From Tamarix chinensis (Eukaryota; Streptophyta; Magnoliopsida; Caryophyllales; Tamaricaceae), in the NCBI GenBank assembly GCA_030549775.1, contig CM060177.1, positions 30,284,014 through 30,348,013 on the forward strand: 64,000 bases of DNA, read 5' to 3'. The translations under genes were made by a program, and so were the position numbers. The notes under the pieces were generated by a model, which was given only the letters and a program-made list of their open reading frames with translations, was not told the DNA's origin and searched no databases. Positions 36,797 through 48,305 of this stretch are shown here, piece after piece (within the stretch, counting starts at the first letter, position 1; every line of letters begins with the position of its first letter).

Positions 36797-39700
36797 TGTA
36801 CTACCCCATATTTTTGTAAATGGTTGAGTGAGAATCTTGACAAATTTTGGTCTTTTGATTTTGATTTAATTATATGATTTAGTTTTAAACAAAGTTTGAT
36901 TTATAATCATGTTAAAAAATAGAGTTTATTGAGTTTTATAGGTAAACCGATTAACTAGTTTGTCATTTCAACAATTTTTTTTTTACTAAACCAATTGACT
37001 AGTTGAGAGAGGAAGCCGATCGATTGGTCATAGAACATTTGATTGGTAGACCTAAACTCATTGACTAGGAGTCAATCATATCTTTTGAGCTTTATTTGTT
37101 TGAAAACTCTTTTACACTGAAATAGAACCTTACCGACCCATGCCAATTTGTCCCTAAGATATTCCTAACCATTTTCATGATGTATTTAACCCAAAATATT
37201 ACCTCAAATTGATTTGGATGTCAATTGGGACAATTGAGGGGTAGAGATAACCTCAACATTGTCTTCTTCCTTCTCCATCATCTACACAATTCTAAGATCA
37301 ATACTTCAACCTCATGTATGATTTTGGGCAGCTGTAAGATTCCTTCCATGCTGACCTTGCATTACTTCACTAGTGTATGTTAATTGTGGCCTAATTAGCC
37401 TATATTTTCTAGAGACATCATTTAAGCTCTAGAGAATAGGTTAGCAAATTCTATTTTGATAGAATTTAAATGATCAATTGTAGGGTTTTGAGTTGATTCC
37501 TAAACCCTCAGTATTTTCATTTAATTTGTTGGCTATAAATAACCCCAATCATCCTTTATATGCACCTTTCTTTCAACCATCAAATTCTCTAAGCCTTGTA
37601 TTCACTCTCCCCTTAGTATTTTCCTTTAATTTGTTTGCTATAAATAACCCCAACCATCCTTTATATGTACCTTTATTTCAACCATCAAATTCTCTAAGTA
37701 TTGTATTCACTCTCTTCCTTCTTTCCACATTTCAAGCCTTACCAATATAGTTTCCCGCACTCTTTTGATATTTTCTCTAGCTCTCTCTTATTTCAATTGT
37801 TAAGTAAGGAAGAGTTAGATGATGGGAAAAAGGTTGAGTGGTTTAGTGGGGCTTCTTCCTTGTTTTTACCTCAGGTTGGTATGTTCTTCTTCTTCTACTA
37901 CTTTTAATTTAAAAATTTTAATAAGGTTTTGGTGTAATGTTTGAGTTCAAGATTTTGGTTTCAAGGTTTTTAAAGTTGAGATTTCCCATAGTTGAAATTT
38001 CTAATTTTAAGGAAATTTTGTCTACATCAAGTAAGTGACTCTTGTTTCTAAAATGTCTAATAAGTGTTCCTGCATGTTAGGTGTTACCTTTAATTAATTT
38101 ATACATGCTAGAATGAATGAATATAGTCTTTATAAGTGATTTGTATGGTTAGATGGCATGATTTGAGTAAAAAGCATGAATATTGGTAAATATAGGATAT
38201 GATGATTCAATATTAAGAAATGCATGTTAATTTGGTTGAAAATATGTTAGATTATTTTGATACATGTTTTAACGCGGTTAAGGATGATTTATATGCAAGA
38301 ATCTATATGAAATTTATGATTTTGTGTTGTGTTAGGGGTAAATCAATTGATTGGTTAGGTCAAACTAATTGAATGGTTCTTAGAAAATCAGTTGATTGAC
38401 CCAACCCATTGAGTGGTAAGTCTGTAGAGACCTTAGTCTTACTCTCTACTTAAATCCATCAACTGGTCTATGAAAAGTCAAGTGGGTTGCCCAAATCGAT
38501 CGACTGGTTTGAGGAAACTATGGTCTGGTTGAGTTCAACCAACCAATCGACTTGTTTGATTGGTTTGCATGATTTGTTTCATTTTGGTTTGGTTATGCTT
38601 TGAGGCTATGTTTGGGGCTATATCATGATTATTACTGGGATAAAATACATATTTTATTATGGGCTATTACTCTGATGAAAGGATTAAAATGTATTATATT
38701 TTATAGTACACTCTATGAGTAATGTAAAGGCTAAATGGTATTCCACTTATGGTAAACGATTATATTAAGAAAAGAATAATGAAACTCATCATGGGCTTAA
38801 ATTAAATAATATGGTGGATATGAATACTAATGGCCATGGATAGATAAAAACCTACATGGTTGGAAAAATGGGAAGGAAAGGAAAGGATTAATACATATTA
38901 ATATGGAAAATTGTCTTGCTTTCTTTGTATGAGCCTTGTATGATCACTCATCCTTAAGAATAATATATTAATCACATAAAGAAAAAGACAATATAGTTGA
39001 GTATGGGTCTGGGTTACTTGATCCTCGATTAGCTACCGGGGGTTATTCTACCTTTGGGCTTTGCCTTTAGGTTGGATCCTGAGAGGTCCCTGCCTTATCT
39101 ACTCTAGATACTGATAATATACTATAGGATATAAATACTAAAGGGTTTGGTTACCTAGGTGGTCGGATTCGACTTGGACTTATGTCTATATTGGTTGGCT
39201 TTAGCTTGAACTTATGTCTATTCTGATGATTGGCTTCAGCTTGGACTTATGTCTACTTATTGACTTTGTCCTAGACTTTATGTTCCTTATTTGGATAGGC
39301 TTCCATGGTATATGAGACCATGGGGTGGTGTATGGTCCATTGCTCATTGATAATAAAATATGGATGGTAAATATTGGTTGATAATTTATGAACAATGACT
39401 AAGTGAATGGTTAACAATCGGTTAAGAAATGAGATTAATGGCATGATTGATCAAAATGAATGAGAGTTGGTTTATACACTTGGCTAATTGTTGAAATGAC
39501 TAACTAGTTATAGAATGGAACATTGATAGCATGTCTCATTTATCTCATAAATGGATACGTAAATGGTATAACCTAAAGAATTGGGTAATTGAAAATAAAC
39601 CCTAGAGGTTGTTAGGACCCTCTTGCTATTATATGTGTAAATGCTTATGTGACAATAATGTGAAACTAAGAATGATGTATTCTGCTTTGTTGGAATTGTA

Positions 39701-40319
39701 CATGATAGCAGGCCTTTATGCACTCCTACCTTTATAAATGGCCTTATCATGATTTATGTTGTATTTTATATTTATTTATGATAAATTGGTATACTTGTGT
39801 ACATTGAGGGAGCAACTTGGTTTACTCAGTACGTAGCGTACTAATATATCTGTTTACTTGGTCACTTGCTTATTTCCACAAGTAGAGGGTCATGTGCAGG
39901 TTTTTGGGAATGGCTAATAAAGATCCTATCTCGTTTGGGTCAAGAATTAAGAGTAAGGGACATCTAGAGGTTTTTGGTAGGATCGGTGGAGGACCAAGAC
40001 TTTAAGTTGGGTGTCATACCCTAACCCTATTCTAATTATAGTCGTACTTCTATCTACATGTATTTTGTAATGATTTGGTCGGAACCTATTAGGGTTGTCT
40101 AAAAAATACTCTTGAAGTTGTTTAATCAAAATTCTATTTTGCACACTCTGTTATTTTAAGTTTTTTGGTTGGCTTAGCCTTGTATCTGATATAGGGTAGG
40201 CAACATACATTTATCTAGTGTCAGGTACGACAATAAAACCCCATCTTTCCTAGTTGTTTTCTACTTTTGCAAATGTTTTAATAAAAAATTTTGGTAGTGA
40301 AAAATAGGGGGGGATTATA
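36797..40319 (+). mobile_element. Solo LTR B, 3523 bp, with perfect target duplication
   Basis: Flanked by GTATG at 36792-36796 and 40320-40324. Starts TGTACTACCCCATATTTTTG, ends AGGGGGGATTATA. Homologous to LTR A in inverted orientation, with the conserved module at 40172-40242. It contains a tandemly duplicated core promoter (37507-37717), which LTR A lacks. Removing it restores a continuous reading through the PMD frame around 36796/40325. Reading frames inside (for example 37493-37750) are artefacts of the tandem repeat. Confidence 0.92.
37507..37717 (+). promoter_or_regulatory. Tandemly duplicated TATA/core promoter in LTR B
   Basis: Two units with a period of 105 bp (37507-37612, 37613-37717) each contain GCTATAAATAACCCC and the downstream ATCAAATTCTCTAAG. 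TATAAATA lies at 37534-37541 and 37639-37646. LTR A has the equivalent TATA only once. Confidence 0.8.
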
Positions 40320-41240
40320 GTATGAATGTAATAGTAAGAATTTTCCTATTAATGGGGATGTAATGGAGCTTTTGGCAGACATGTGGGTGAACCCAAAGTG
40401 ATGGTGAAGGAAACTTTTGTGAAGGGCACCTTAATCTCTTTAGACAATTTCTTTTTAAGCTTATGATTGATTGATTTCCCAATGATGAGTTCTATAACTA
40501 ATTTTATTTTTGGTATATTCTATCTTGCATGCTTTTTGTAGATAATTCCACCATTCATACTTCATTATTAGTGCTAACATGAGTAATTGATCTAAGTAAG
40601 TTAGGTGATTTGGCTCTTAGAGCTGGTACTTTAGCATTTTTATATAAGCAACTTGGGATAACATCTAGGACTTGGTGCAAGTAGTTAGGCGGTTGTATGA
40701 AACTATTAGAGGTAATTATTTGTTGCTAATTATTAGTTAAAAATTTGTTCTATTGTTAGTTTAATTAATTTATTATGTGCTCATTATAATAATGCGCAAA
40801 CATGTATTTACGAGTATTATCCTTAATTTTAGTGGAGTTATACTCGTATATATAATCCATCATGCAATACCCCAATGATGAGGTGGGATACGTCTCATCA
40901 GATGCTTCCCCCTAAGTTAATGGATGACCTAATTCAGTATAGAAGGCAACTAGATTCGTTAAGGACGCAGGAGGTGAGTGACATACTTTATTAAGGAGGT
41001 TTTAATTGTAGTAATTAATATGAATCATATTAATACAATTTTACATGCATTTGTAAGTTGATTTCTTACCATTCAATAATGATCCATTGATGAAACATCC
41101 TATTTTGACATACTAAGGTCACTTGCGCTTCATGGATATTGTAGAGTCTTACATGTCAGATTGAGTTGTATGACAATATGTTTGCCCTCAACTTATCCTG
41201 ATTCCTCCTATTGTTCTAGGGCACGGATTATGCCAATATT

Positions 41241-41405
41241 AAACACAAGTGGAAGGACGTTAATCTACGTAACCATACTATTACCTCAATTGTGCCTAGT
41301 TATATTCTCCACCTTTTACCCACACATATCTAAATGTTTCACTACTTCAGTTAGTATCACAAACTATTATGTGAATTGTTATCTAATCTAGCTACAATAT
41401 ATATA

Positions 41406-41444
<39 letters not shown>

Positions 41445-41795
41445 TAATAATATATATATATTGTAGCTAGATATATGAGTTCTAGCATATTTGTATAGCG
41501 TCATAGCAAATATACAATCCTATATATTACCACTATAAGGAAATCAGAACAAAGCATGCACTATATAAATCATACTTGATAGAATCACACATATAAACAA
41601 TAATAATTAAATGAGAGTCAAAGTATAATCTCCTAAAAATTAGGAAAATAGAGAAAGTATTATTAATATCTCAAATAATAGCCTAGAGCTTAAGTCTCGC
41701 CCCTTAATAACAAGTAAATTAGCCACACAACATATTCAAATTAATTATATAAAACATATATAATAATAAGGAAAGAAAATACCAAAAATATAATC
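41241..41795 (+). repeat. Dispersed repeat, copy 1
   Basis: Direct copy of 54424-54870: both run from TTAAACA(C/T)AAGTGGAAGG through TTCAATTAGTATCACA-like sequence to AATAACAAGTAAATTAGCCA. Copy 1 contains an extra AT palindrome. Identity unknown; it lies between a PMD pseudogene and a hAT relic and could be part of the hAT element's non-coding 5' region. Confidence 0.7.
41386..41472. repeat. AT-rich palindrome
   Basis: Arms ATCTAGCTACAATATATAT and its reverse complement flank a (TA)n core, giving an 87-bp near-perfect hairpin. The paralogous repeat at 54424-54870 has only a short TATATATA run at this point. Confidence 0.85.
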
Positions 41796-42020
41796 AAGTT
41801 GCTGGAATAAGTAGGACCAACGGACTAACGTAAATAATACCAATCGATTGTTTTATAGGATATCTTATTTTCCCTCATGTAGCAACTCCTTTTATATGGT
41901 TTAATGTTGGCATAAATTAGATGATTTTTATATGATTTTAAGCATGGGTGGGGATGGCATTCCCCCTGCTGGGATAGGGCCTTATCAAGGATTCCTCTAT
42001 CTAGATGCAAATAATCGTTA
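41796..42020. other. No gene seen
   Basis: AT-rich sequence upstream of the hAT relic. May be its 5' part (including the BED zinc-finger region), but no translation is recognisable. Confidence 0.3.
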
Positions 42021-43490
42021 GATTATGAAACACAATCAAGAGGGACATATTAAATATCATTGATTATGAAAAGGATAAAATCATGAAATTATTGGATACA
42101 AATACAGGTCATATTACATTGACAACTAATATGTGGACTTCAAGCATTTAGAAAAAAGAGATTTATGGCGATTACTTCCCATTTCATTGATAATTCATGA
42201 AAGTTGCAAAGTCGACTTAATTTAATGTGTTTTGTTTTCAAAAAAGTATACACATAAACTAATATGACAATGAATCACTAAATTTTTGGTCTTATGTATT
42301 TTTACTTATTTTATATATATGTCATATCCACATACGAGTGACATGTTTGTGAATGTCCTTGTGGACTGATTGCTAGATTAGAGTCTCGAGCATAAGTTAT
42401 CTACCCTGACTATGGATAGTTGCACTTCTAATGACTCTATTATTGAGCATATTTTGGGAAAGTTTCCTTAAATTTTCATTAATATTAATAGGAATATAAT
42501 TTCACATGCGTCTTTCAACACATATTTTAAATATTGTGGTAAATGATGGACTAAGGTTAATTGGTGATTCTATTGAGAATTTTTTCTACAATGTAACATT
42601 TTGGATAAAAACTCTATAAAGAAATGATAAATTTGTTGAGGTGGCTAGACTTATGTGAATTCTAAGTACTAAGAAACTAGAACTTCATTATAATACTCAA
42701 TGGAACTCTTCTTATTTAATGTTGGAAGTTGCAATGGAATACATATATGTGTTTCCTTGGTTCAAACAATGTGAGACTTTATATAAGGGAGTTTCTATTG
42801 AATAATAGTGGTTAAAAGTGGCATAGACTACTTATAAAGTTGTTTTGGGGGATGAAGTATCTCACTCTAAATCTTTTCTTCACTACAATATGTGGAATTA
42901 AGCTAGCAATTAATAAGTGAATCAATTTAGACGAGATTGAGGGAAAAAAATGCAACATCATATATGAAAGAAAAGTTTGATTTGCAATTGGAAGATCTTA
43001 GATCCTAGGTTCAATATAAAGACCATATAATCTTTTTATCAAATTATTTAAGGGGAAACATCTTTGGGTGATACGGAAGAGGTAAAAAAAACTATCGAAT
43101 GAAATGATGAAAGAGTACAAGAAGAGATCTAGAAAAATTAAAGATGGTCATGGAGGCTCATAGTCTTGTTCTTCTTAAAGGCCTCCACAACCTAGTTAGG
43201 GTAGCTATATTTTTTCCAATGAATTGGAAAGTTTTTTTATTCTAGAGTTGTAGTAAAGTCAGAGCTAAATATTTATTTAGAGGATCTTCTTATGCCAATA
43301 ACTGTTGATTTTGATATCCTTTGTTGGTGGAAGGTGAATGAGGCCAAATATCCCATTTTGCAAGATACTGTTAGGGATTTGTTGGCTATTGTTGTGACAA
43401 TTATTATTTCATAATCAACTTTTAGTACCGATGGGAGAGTTAAAAGTATTCATCAAAGAATACTTCATCCTACAACTATATAGGTATTGA
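42021..43490 (+). pseudogene. hAT-family transposase relic (RICESLEEPER type)
   Basis: Translating in shifting frames gives hAT landmarks in order: DYEKDKIMKLLDTNTG and ITLTTNMWTSS (about 42060-42150), CTSNDSIIEHILGKFP (about 42420-42470), HYNTQWNSSYLML (about 42690-42730), FPWFKQCETLY (about 42750), and the C-terminal hATC dimerisation region SELNIYLEDLLMPITVDFD and ILCWWKVNEAKYPIL (43260-43370) ending STDGRV. Family members cut and paste DNA with 8-bp target duplications. At least ten stops and several frame shifts are present, so it is long dead. A relative could once have mobilised the hAT-type MITEs in this window; that link is inference. Confidence 0.85.
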
Positions 43491-44983
43491 TGTGCACTCT
43501 ATATTGGTTATGCAGTAAAATTTAAGGTATTAGTATAATCTTTAAATAAAATGTTTTCATAATTTCTCTTGATCACCGTTTTAGTGTAATTATTATTGTT
43601 TGTTTACTTTGCCATCGATTTTGTCTATCAGATGTAGAAGCTTCATAGGTTGAAAGATTTGATGGTGATTCCAAAACAAAGGTAATTTTGCATGAATTAA
43701 AGGTTTGTAAGTGTTATCTACCTTTCTATCTATTATATATATATGCCTCCACTTGTAGGCACGCAGATTAAGTTCGAACAAGAGTAATAATGTAGTGACT
43801 AATCTATTGTGACTTATTGTTTCCATAAGATTGTGTAAGTTAGCTAGCCAAAATAATTATATTATATTATATTATTTTAAAACTTTATGATATCTTGGAC
43901 ATGAGTTTTCCCTTTTTATTTTATTTATACAACACAATACATCAAAATTAAATCAAGCCTAAATATTGGTTATTCTTTACCTCATGAAATTAAAAAATAA
44001 AACCCTCCCACTTAAGATATATTTTATTTTCATAATATTTGAGTTCTTCATCCCCAATCTTTGCTCCTTCAGTTATTTATCTTCCCCAAAATCATTATCC
44101 TCCAAGCTTACTCTCTTTGTTCTACAGTTATTTATTTGTTCTAAATTATTTACTACATATAAATTGTTTGAGAAAGGAGTTGTGGATATTCTATTAAGTT
44201 GTCGCAGGGACTTCTAATTTGTGAATAGGATGCTTGCACTCTTATAGCTAGTCATTGTGGGTATTTATTTGGTCACTTTTATTATGCTTTCAGTAATTGT
44301 TGTATAGAGGTGAAACTAAAGTTGTTACCAAATGTTGAATGTGCTTGTGTTAAATGCAGTATTGAAGTTGGGGAAGGGAGAGCTTGAAGAAGGAGGAGGA
44401 ATGTTAAGGGTTGAAAATTGAAGGAGCAAAGCTCGGGGACGAAGAAGCTCTAAGTCATAGTACTTAGGGATGAAAGAAAGAAAAATTAGGGGGGTTGGTT
44501 TCTAATTTTTAAATTAATGGGGGTAACAAAGGAGTAATTAGATTTAATTTAACTTTGATTATTTATGTTGAATAATTTTGTTTAATTCTTAACTAATATA
44601 TAAATATTAAAAAGAAAGGATTATGGTGACATTCCAACTACTCGGTAGCCGCAGATTCCTCTATTTTAATAAATTAAAAACAATATTTTTTAATATAAAA
44701 TTTAAAAAATATTTGTTACTTTATAAGAAAAAGATAACTCAAAATGCTTGATCATTTATATGTATTTAATTCTATGTTGTATATATTGGAAATAAATGGG
44801 TGCAATTTAGCCTATGTTTGGTTTTGCTAAACAAACATAGTTATCTAAGATAATTTCTTATTTTAGAAATTTTTATGGCTAATTTTTTTCTTCAAAATAT
44901 GTAATTATCTTATATAACTACTTTTAATAATTAGCTCCAAATAAACCAATTATTAATAATGGAAAATTGATATCTATCCCAAT
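43491..44983. other. No gene seen
   Basis: AT-rich with a purine-rich interval at 44340-44480. Contains nothing recognisable apart from possible hAT 3' non-coding sequence at the left. Confidence 0.35.
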
Positions 44984-45456
44984 TGTTAGAGCATTTGAGC
45001 CCCCTCTTATTTGGTAAAACCTATTTTTAACCAAGGTTATTTTTTTTTATCATTTTTATGATCAAACTTTGGAAAGGCAAAACATCATATAAAAAGCTAA
45101 TATGGGAAGGTGAGTAAATGTGTGAGAAAAATGAGATTTGAATCCTGTAGGTGAGAGATAGAAAAACACAACAACTTCTATCATTATTCTCTTCTTCACA
45201 TTTTTGATCAATTAAAAGATCTAAATTTATTCACAATTAGATCTTGCTAATTTTTTTAACACAAGCTTTCTAGGACACTATGGAGATCTTATTTTGAGCT
45301 CTCAAGGTCAGGTTTGCTTGTGAGGAGCCAAAGTGTCCCACATTTGTTTCCATTTTGAATTAGAAGGGTTTTTCCACATAATTCGTGTGTCATTGATTTG
45401 TTATTATTTCTATTTTATGCTTGGTATTATTGAACCACTCTCCTTGTACCCCATCA
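44984..45456 (+). repeat. Copia 5' LTR
   Basis: Starts TGTTAGAGCATTTGAGCCCC, and ends just before the primer site in CCCCATCA. Length about 473 bp, usual for this lineage. The right boundary is uncertain by about 3 bp. Confidence 0.65.
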
Positions 45457-45459
45457 AAG

Positions 45460-45471
45460 TGGTATTAGAGC
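45460..45471 (+). other. Primer-binding site for initiator tRNA-Met
   Basis: TGGTATTAGAGC differs at one base from the consensus TGGTATCAGAGC complementary to plant tRNA-iMet. Confidence 0.8.
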
Positions 45472-45479
45472 TTAATATG

Positions 45480-46345
45480 GATGCAAATATGAGATGACTT
45501 TTTAAAATGGGTCTAATTAACATATATGGAAATGTAAGATAAATGATCTCTTATATTTGAAAAATTTGCATTTATTGATTTTTGTAAAGGATAAACCAAA
45601 GTATAAAACTGATGAAGATTGGCAATTTGATCATAAATAAGTGTGTGGTTTTATTTGGTAGTGGATATAGGATAATACTTACAACCACATTGTGAATAAG
45701 ACAAAAGTAAATACACTATAGGATAAACTAGAAAATTTATATGCTTCAAAGATTGAGAGCAATAAATTGGATCTAATGAAGTAATTGATGAATTTGAGAT
45801 ACAAAGATGCTTCATTGATTTTTTCTCATCTGAATGACTTCCAAGGTGTGTTAGATAAGTTGTTAGGTATGGGTGTAAATTTTGAAGATGAGGTCCAAGC
45901 ATTATGACTCCTTAATACTCTATTGAATTCTTGAAAAAATATTTCGAGTCTCACTTTCTAAATTTGCCCCAAATGGCAAGGAAACCATGGAGCTTGTCAA
46001 GAATGGTGTTCTGAATGAGAAGATGAGAAGAAGGACTTAAGGGTCATTTGTATATTCAGATTTTTTTTATACCAAAAATTAGGGAGAAGCAAGGGAAAAT
46101 TTTAGAAGGGTAGAGATAAGAGTCGTAGTAAGTCAAGAGGCAAGTATAAGAATCTTGAATGCTATTATTGTGGAAAAATGGGGCATAAAAAGAAGTATTG
46201 CTATAAGTGGAAAAGAGATAATAAGAATCCCATGCAAGAAAAGAACAATGATGTTGATAATGATTGTGTTTTTGTTGCTGCGTTTGATGATCTTTTCATT
46301 GTTTTTGATGATAATATTGTGAATCTTGTGAGTTATGAGACAATA
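45480..46345 (+). pseudogene. Copia gag (UBN2 type) with zinc knuckle
   Basis: Broken frames give DEDWQFDHK, KLENLYASKIESNKLDLMK, LMNLRYKDASLIFSHLNDF, LGMGVNFEDEVQAL and VKNGVLNEKMRR, the standard copia Gag order. Then GRDKSRSKSRGKYKNLECYY leads into a CX2CX4HX4C knuckle (CYYCGKMGHKKKYC) at about 46158-46200. Gag would package the element RNA. Stops occur at several places. Confidence 0.85.
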
Positions 46346-47510
46346 TAGGTTATTGATAGTGGTGCTTCACAACATATTACCTCTAGGAAGGAATTAATCA
46401 CCTCTTACACTCCAAGTGATTTTGGAGTTTTGAAGATGGGGTGATGATAGCTTATCTAAAGTGATTGACATGTGAGATGTATGCTTGGATAATAAGATTG
46501 GGACAAAATTTATTCTCAAGGATGATCTTTACATACCAGATATTTGCCTAAATTTGATTTTAGCGAGCAAACTTAATGGTGAGGGTTTCTGTAGTAGCTT
46601 TGGTTCAGGCCAATAGAATCTTACCAAAGGTAATCCACTTGTGGACCAAGGTAAAAAATATGCTAACTTATATTTTATACAAACTTGAATCTCTAGTGAT
46701 TTCATGAATGCAATCACAATAAATGATGCATATGAGTTGTGGCACAGTGTGTTAAGTCACATAAGTGAGAAAGGTCTTAACCTCTTAGGAAAGAAGAGTT
46801 TGCTCTCTGGTTTACAGTGTGCCAAATTGAAGAAGTGTTTTCAGTGCATGGCAGGGAAACAATGCAGAGTTTCTTCCAAAAGGGTCCTTCTCTAAGAAGA
46901 GTTGAGGTTCTTGAATTTGTGCATTTAGATGTTTGTGGTTCCATTAAGATAATATCTCTTGGTGGTGCACTTTATTTTATCACTTTTATTGATGATCATC
47001 CTAGAAAGCTTTGGGCATATGCCTTGAAATCCAAAGATGAAAAGTTTGAGAAGTTTAAACATTTCCATGCCTTTATCAAAAGAGAGATTAGTGAGAAACT
47101 GAAATGAATTTGTACTAATAATGATGGTGAGTGTTGTGGTTAGTTTGATAAGTATTGCATTCAATAGAGTATTAGGCACCATAAGACTCCTCCAAAGACT
47201 CTTCAGTTTAATGGTTTGGAAGAAAGGATAAATAGAACACTCATTGAAAGAGTAAGATGTATGCTTTCCGAGGTAAAATTACCTAAGTCTTTTTTTGGGG
47301 TGAAGCTTTAAGTACAACTTCACATGTGATTAACTTGAGTCTTGTAGTTGCATTGAATGGTGATGATCCCAATAGAGTTTGGTTTGGCATAGATATCTCA
47401 TAGTCTTATATGATTAGTTGCTTGTGTTTGGGTGCAAGGTATATGTTCATGTCTCTGGTGATGAGAGGTCAAAAAACTAGAAGAAAACATGTTTCTTCGT
47501 TACTCATAAT
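46346..47510 (+). pseudogene. Copia protease and integrase remnant
   Basis: VIDSGASQHIT (about 46350) is the aspartic protease active-site motif DSGA. LWHSVLSHISEKGLNLL with CFQCMAGKQCRVS (46738-46870) is the GAG-pre-integrase HHCC domain. Integrase follows: LEFVHLDVCGSIKI holds the first catalytic Asp (46912-46950), FITFIDDHPRKLWAY is conserved, and then an ICTNNDGE segment in which the second Asp of TDNGGE has decayed to N. LIERVRCMLSEVKLP and LNGDDPNRVWFG end the recognisable part. Stops interrupt from 47104 on, so it is inactive. Confidence 0.87.
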
Positions 47511-47545
47511 TAAGTAATTGCTGGTATTATACATTTTTTAGGGGG

Positions 47546-47934
47546 AGAAGACAATATATCTTTAATTTCTCATTACTTATAATTACTTGTATAGATTTTA
47601 TCAACACTTTTTATATGATGGCTGAAAATTTTGTATCATAGTAATAATTTATCAGGTTGCAAAACTTGCCTCTTAAGCTTTTATTCCTTTGTTTAAGATA
47701 GTTGGTTTTATATTCAACTCATGTTTTGAAGCCCTTTTGAATCCATTTTGAAACCCTTTTGATATGGTCAATACATATTTGATGGAGATTGGAGAATATT
47801 GCCTTTAATTTCTAAAGCTTAGTGCTTAAATTGTTATTAATTTTAATTTGGTAATTAAACCTCTCTTTTCACTAAATTATGTTAGATTTTCTCTTTTCTA
47901 AACTCTTTTGGGTAAAAAAAAAATTAATTCATTT
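47546..47934. other. No gene seen
   Basis: AT-rich sequence between the truncated copia element and a MITE relic. No RT domain or LTR could be found. Confidence 0.35.
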
Positions 47935-48305
47935 GAGCCTTTAAATGAGTTATTTGATCAATAGAGCTTGTTTCTTAAACGAGCTAAATAATCTCTTATA
48001 AAAAAATAATTTCTAAACAAGTTAAATAGTTTAATGAGCTTCTAAATGAGTCAAAGCAAGCTTAAATTTAAACAATATGAGATACACTTTTAACGAACAT
48101 TAATCAAGCTTAAAATTAAACCTTCTAAATCGGCTTGTTTATAATCAAACGAGCCAAACAAGATGAGCTTAATAGAGCCCATATGAGCTGAGCTTGAGTT
48201 TTGTTCGGGAGGCTCAATTTATGCTTAAGTCAAGCTTTAACATTAGAAAAACTAAACGAGTTGAGCTCGTGCCAGAGGTAGCGCAACTCCGTTCGCTCAT
48301 TTAAA
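47935..48305. mobile_element. hAT-type MITE, third degenerate copy
   Basis: Composed of ACGAGC / GAGCTTGAG / GGCTTGTTT motifs (AAACGAGCCAAACAAGATGAG; GAGCTGAGCTTGAG), the family of 12144-12503. The ends are eroded and no target duplication is visible. Confidence 0.55.

Larger units (their letters stand above)
36044..41240 (+). pseudogene. Plant mobile domain (PMD/MAIN-like) pseudogene, split by MITE and solo LTR
   Basis: Pieces in order on the plus strand: an N-terminal frame from ATG 36044 (starts MAGRGGMDTNLRQV), and past a stop at 36299 the segment LLTSFKGHVACTIW. Next, SEMTITLYDMIYIID at 36734-36778, matching the family's GEMTITL motif. After the LTR, YECNSKNFPINGDVMELLAD from 40321, then LRAGTLAFLYKQLGI at about 40620-40665 and CNTPMMRWDTSHQ at 40863-40902. 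Near 41140 sequence like VEWYHPDRVMRQFG is recognisable. The first piece is preceded by an acceptor-like TTTATAATTAATAG. The domain (PF10536) occurs in Mutator/gypsy-associated genes and in the MAIN developmental factors. Stops and two insertions make it non-functional. A second copy lies on the minus strand at 54951-55790. Assignment rests on recalled motifs. Confidence 0.75.
44984..47545 (+). mobile_element. Ty1/copia element, 5' LTR to integrase, 3' half missing
   Basis: A 5' LTR is followed by a primer-binding site, gag, protease and integrase remnants on the plus strand. Coding order and motifs match the Tnt1-94-like lineage. Reverse transcriptase, RNase H and the 3' LTR are absent; recognisable coding ends at about 47500. 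A GGGGGAGAAGA purine tract at 47541-47551 could be a relic polypurine tract, but no LTR follows. The reading frames contain many stops. Confidence 0.82.

Noticed and set aside
37493..37907. Open frame with an internal protein repeat
   Set aside because: Produced by the 105-bp promoter duplication in LTR B.
47541..47551. Polypurine tract marking a 3' copia LTR
   Set aside because: No sequence after it resembles the 5' LTR at 44984-45456.
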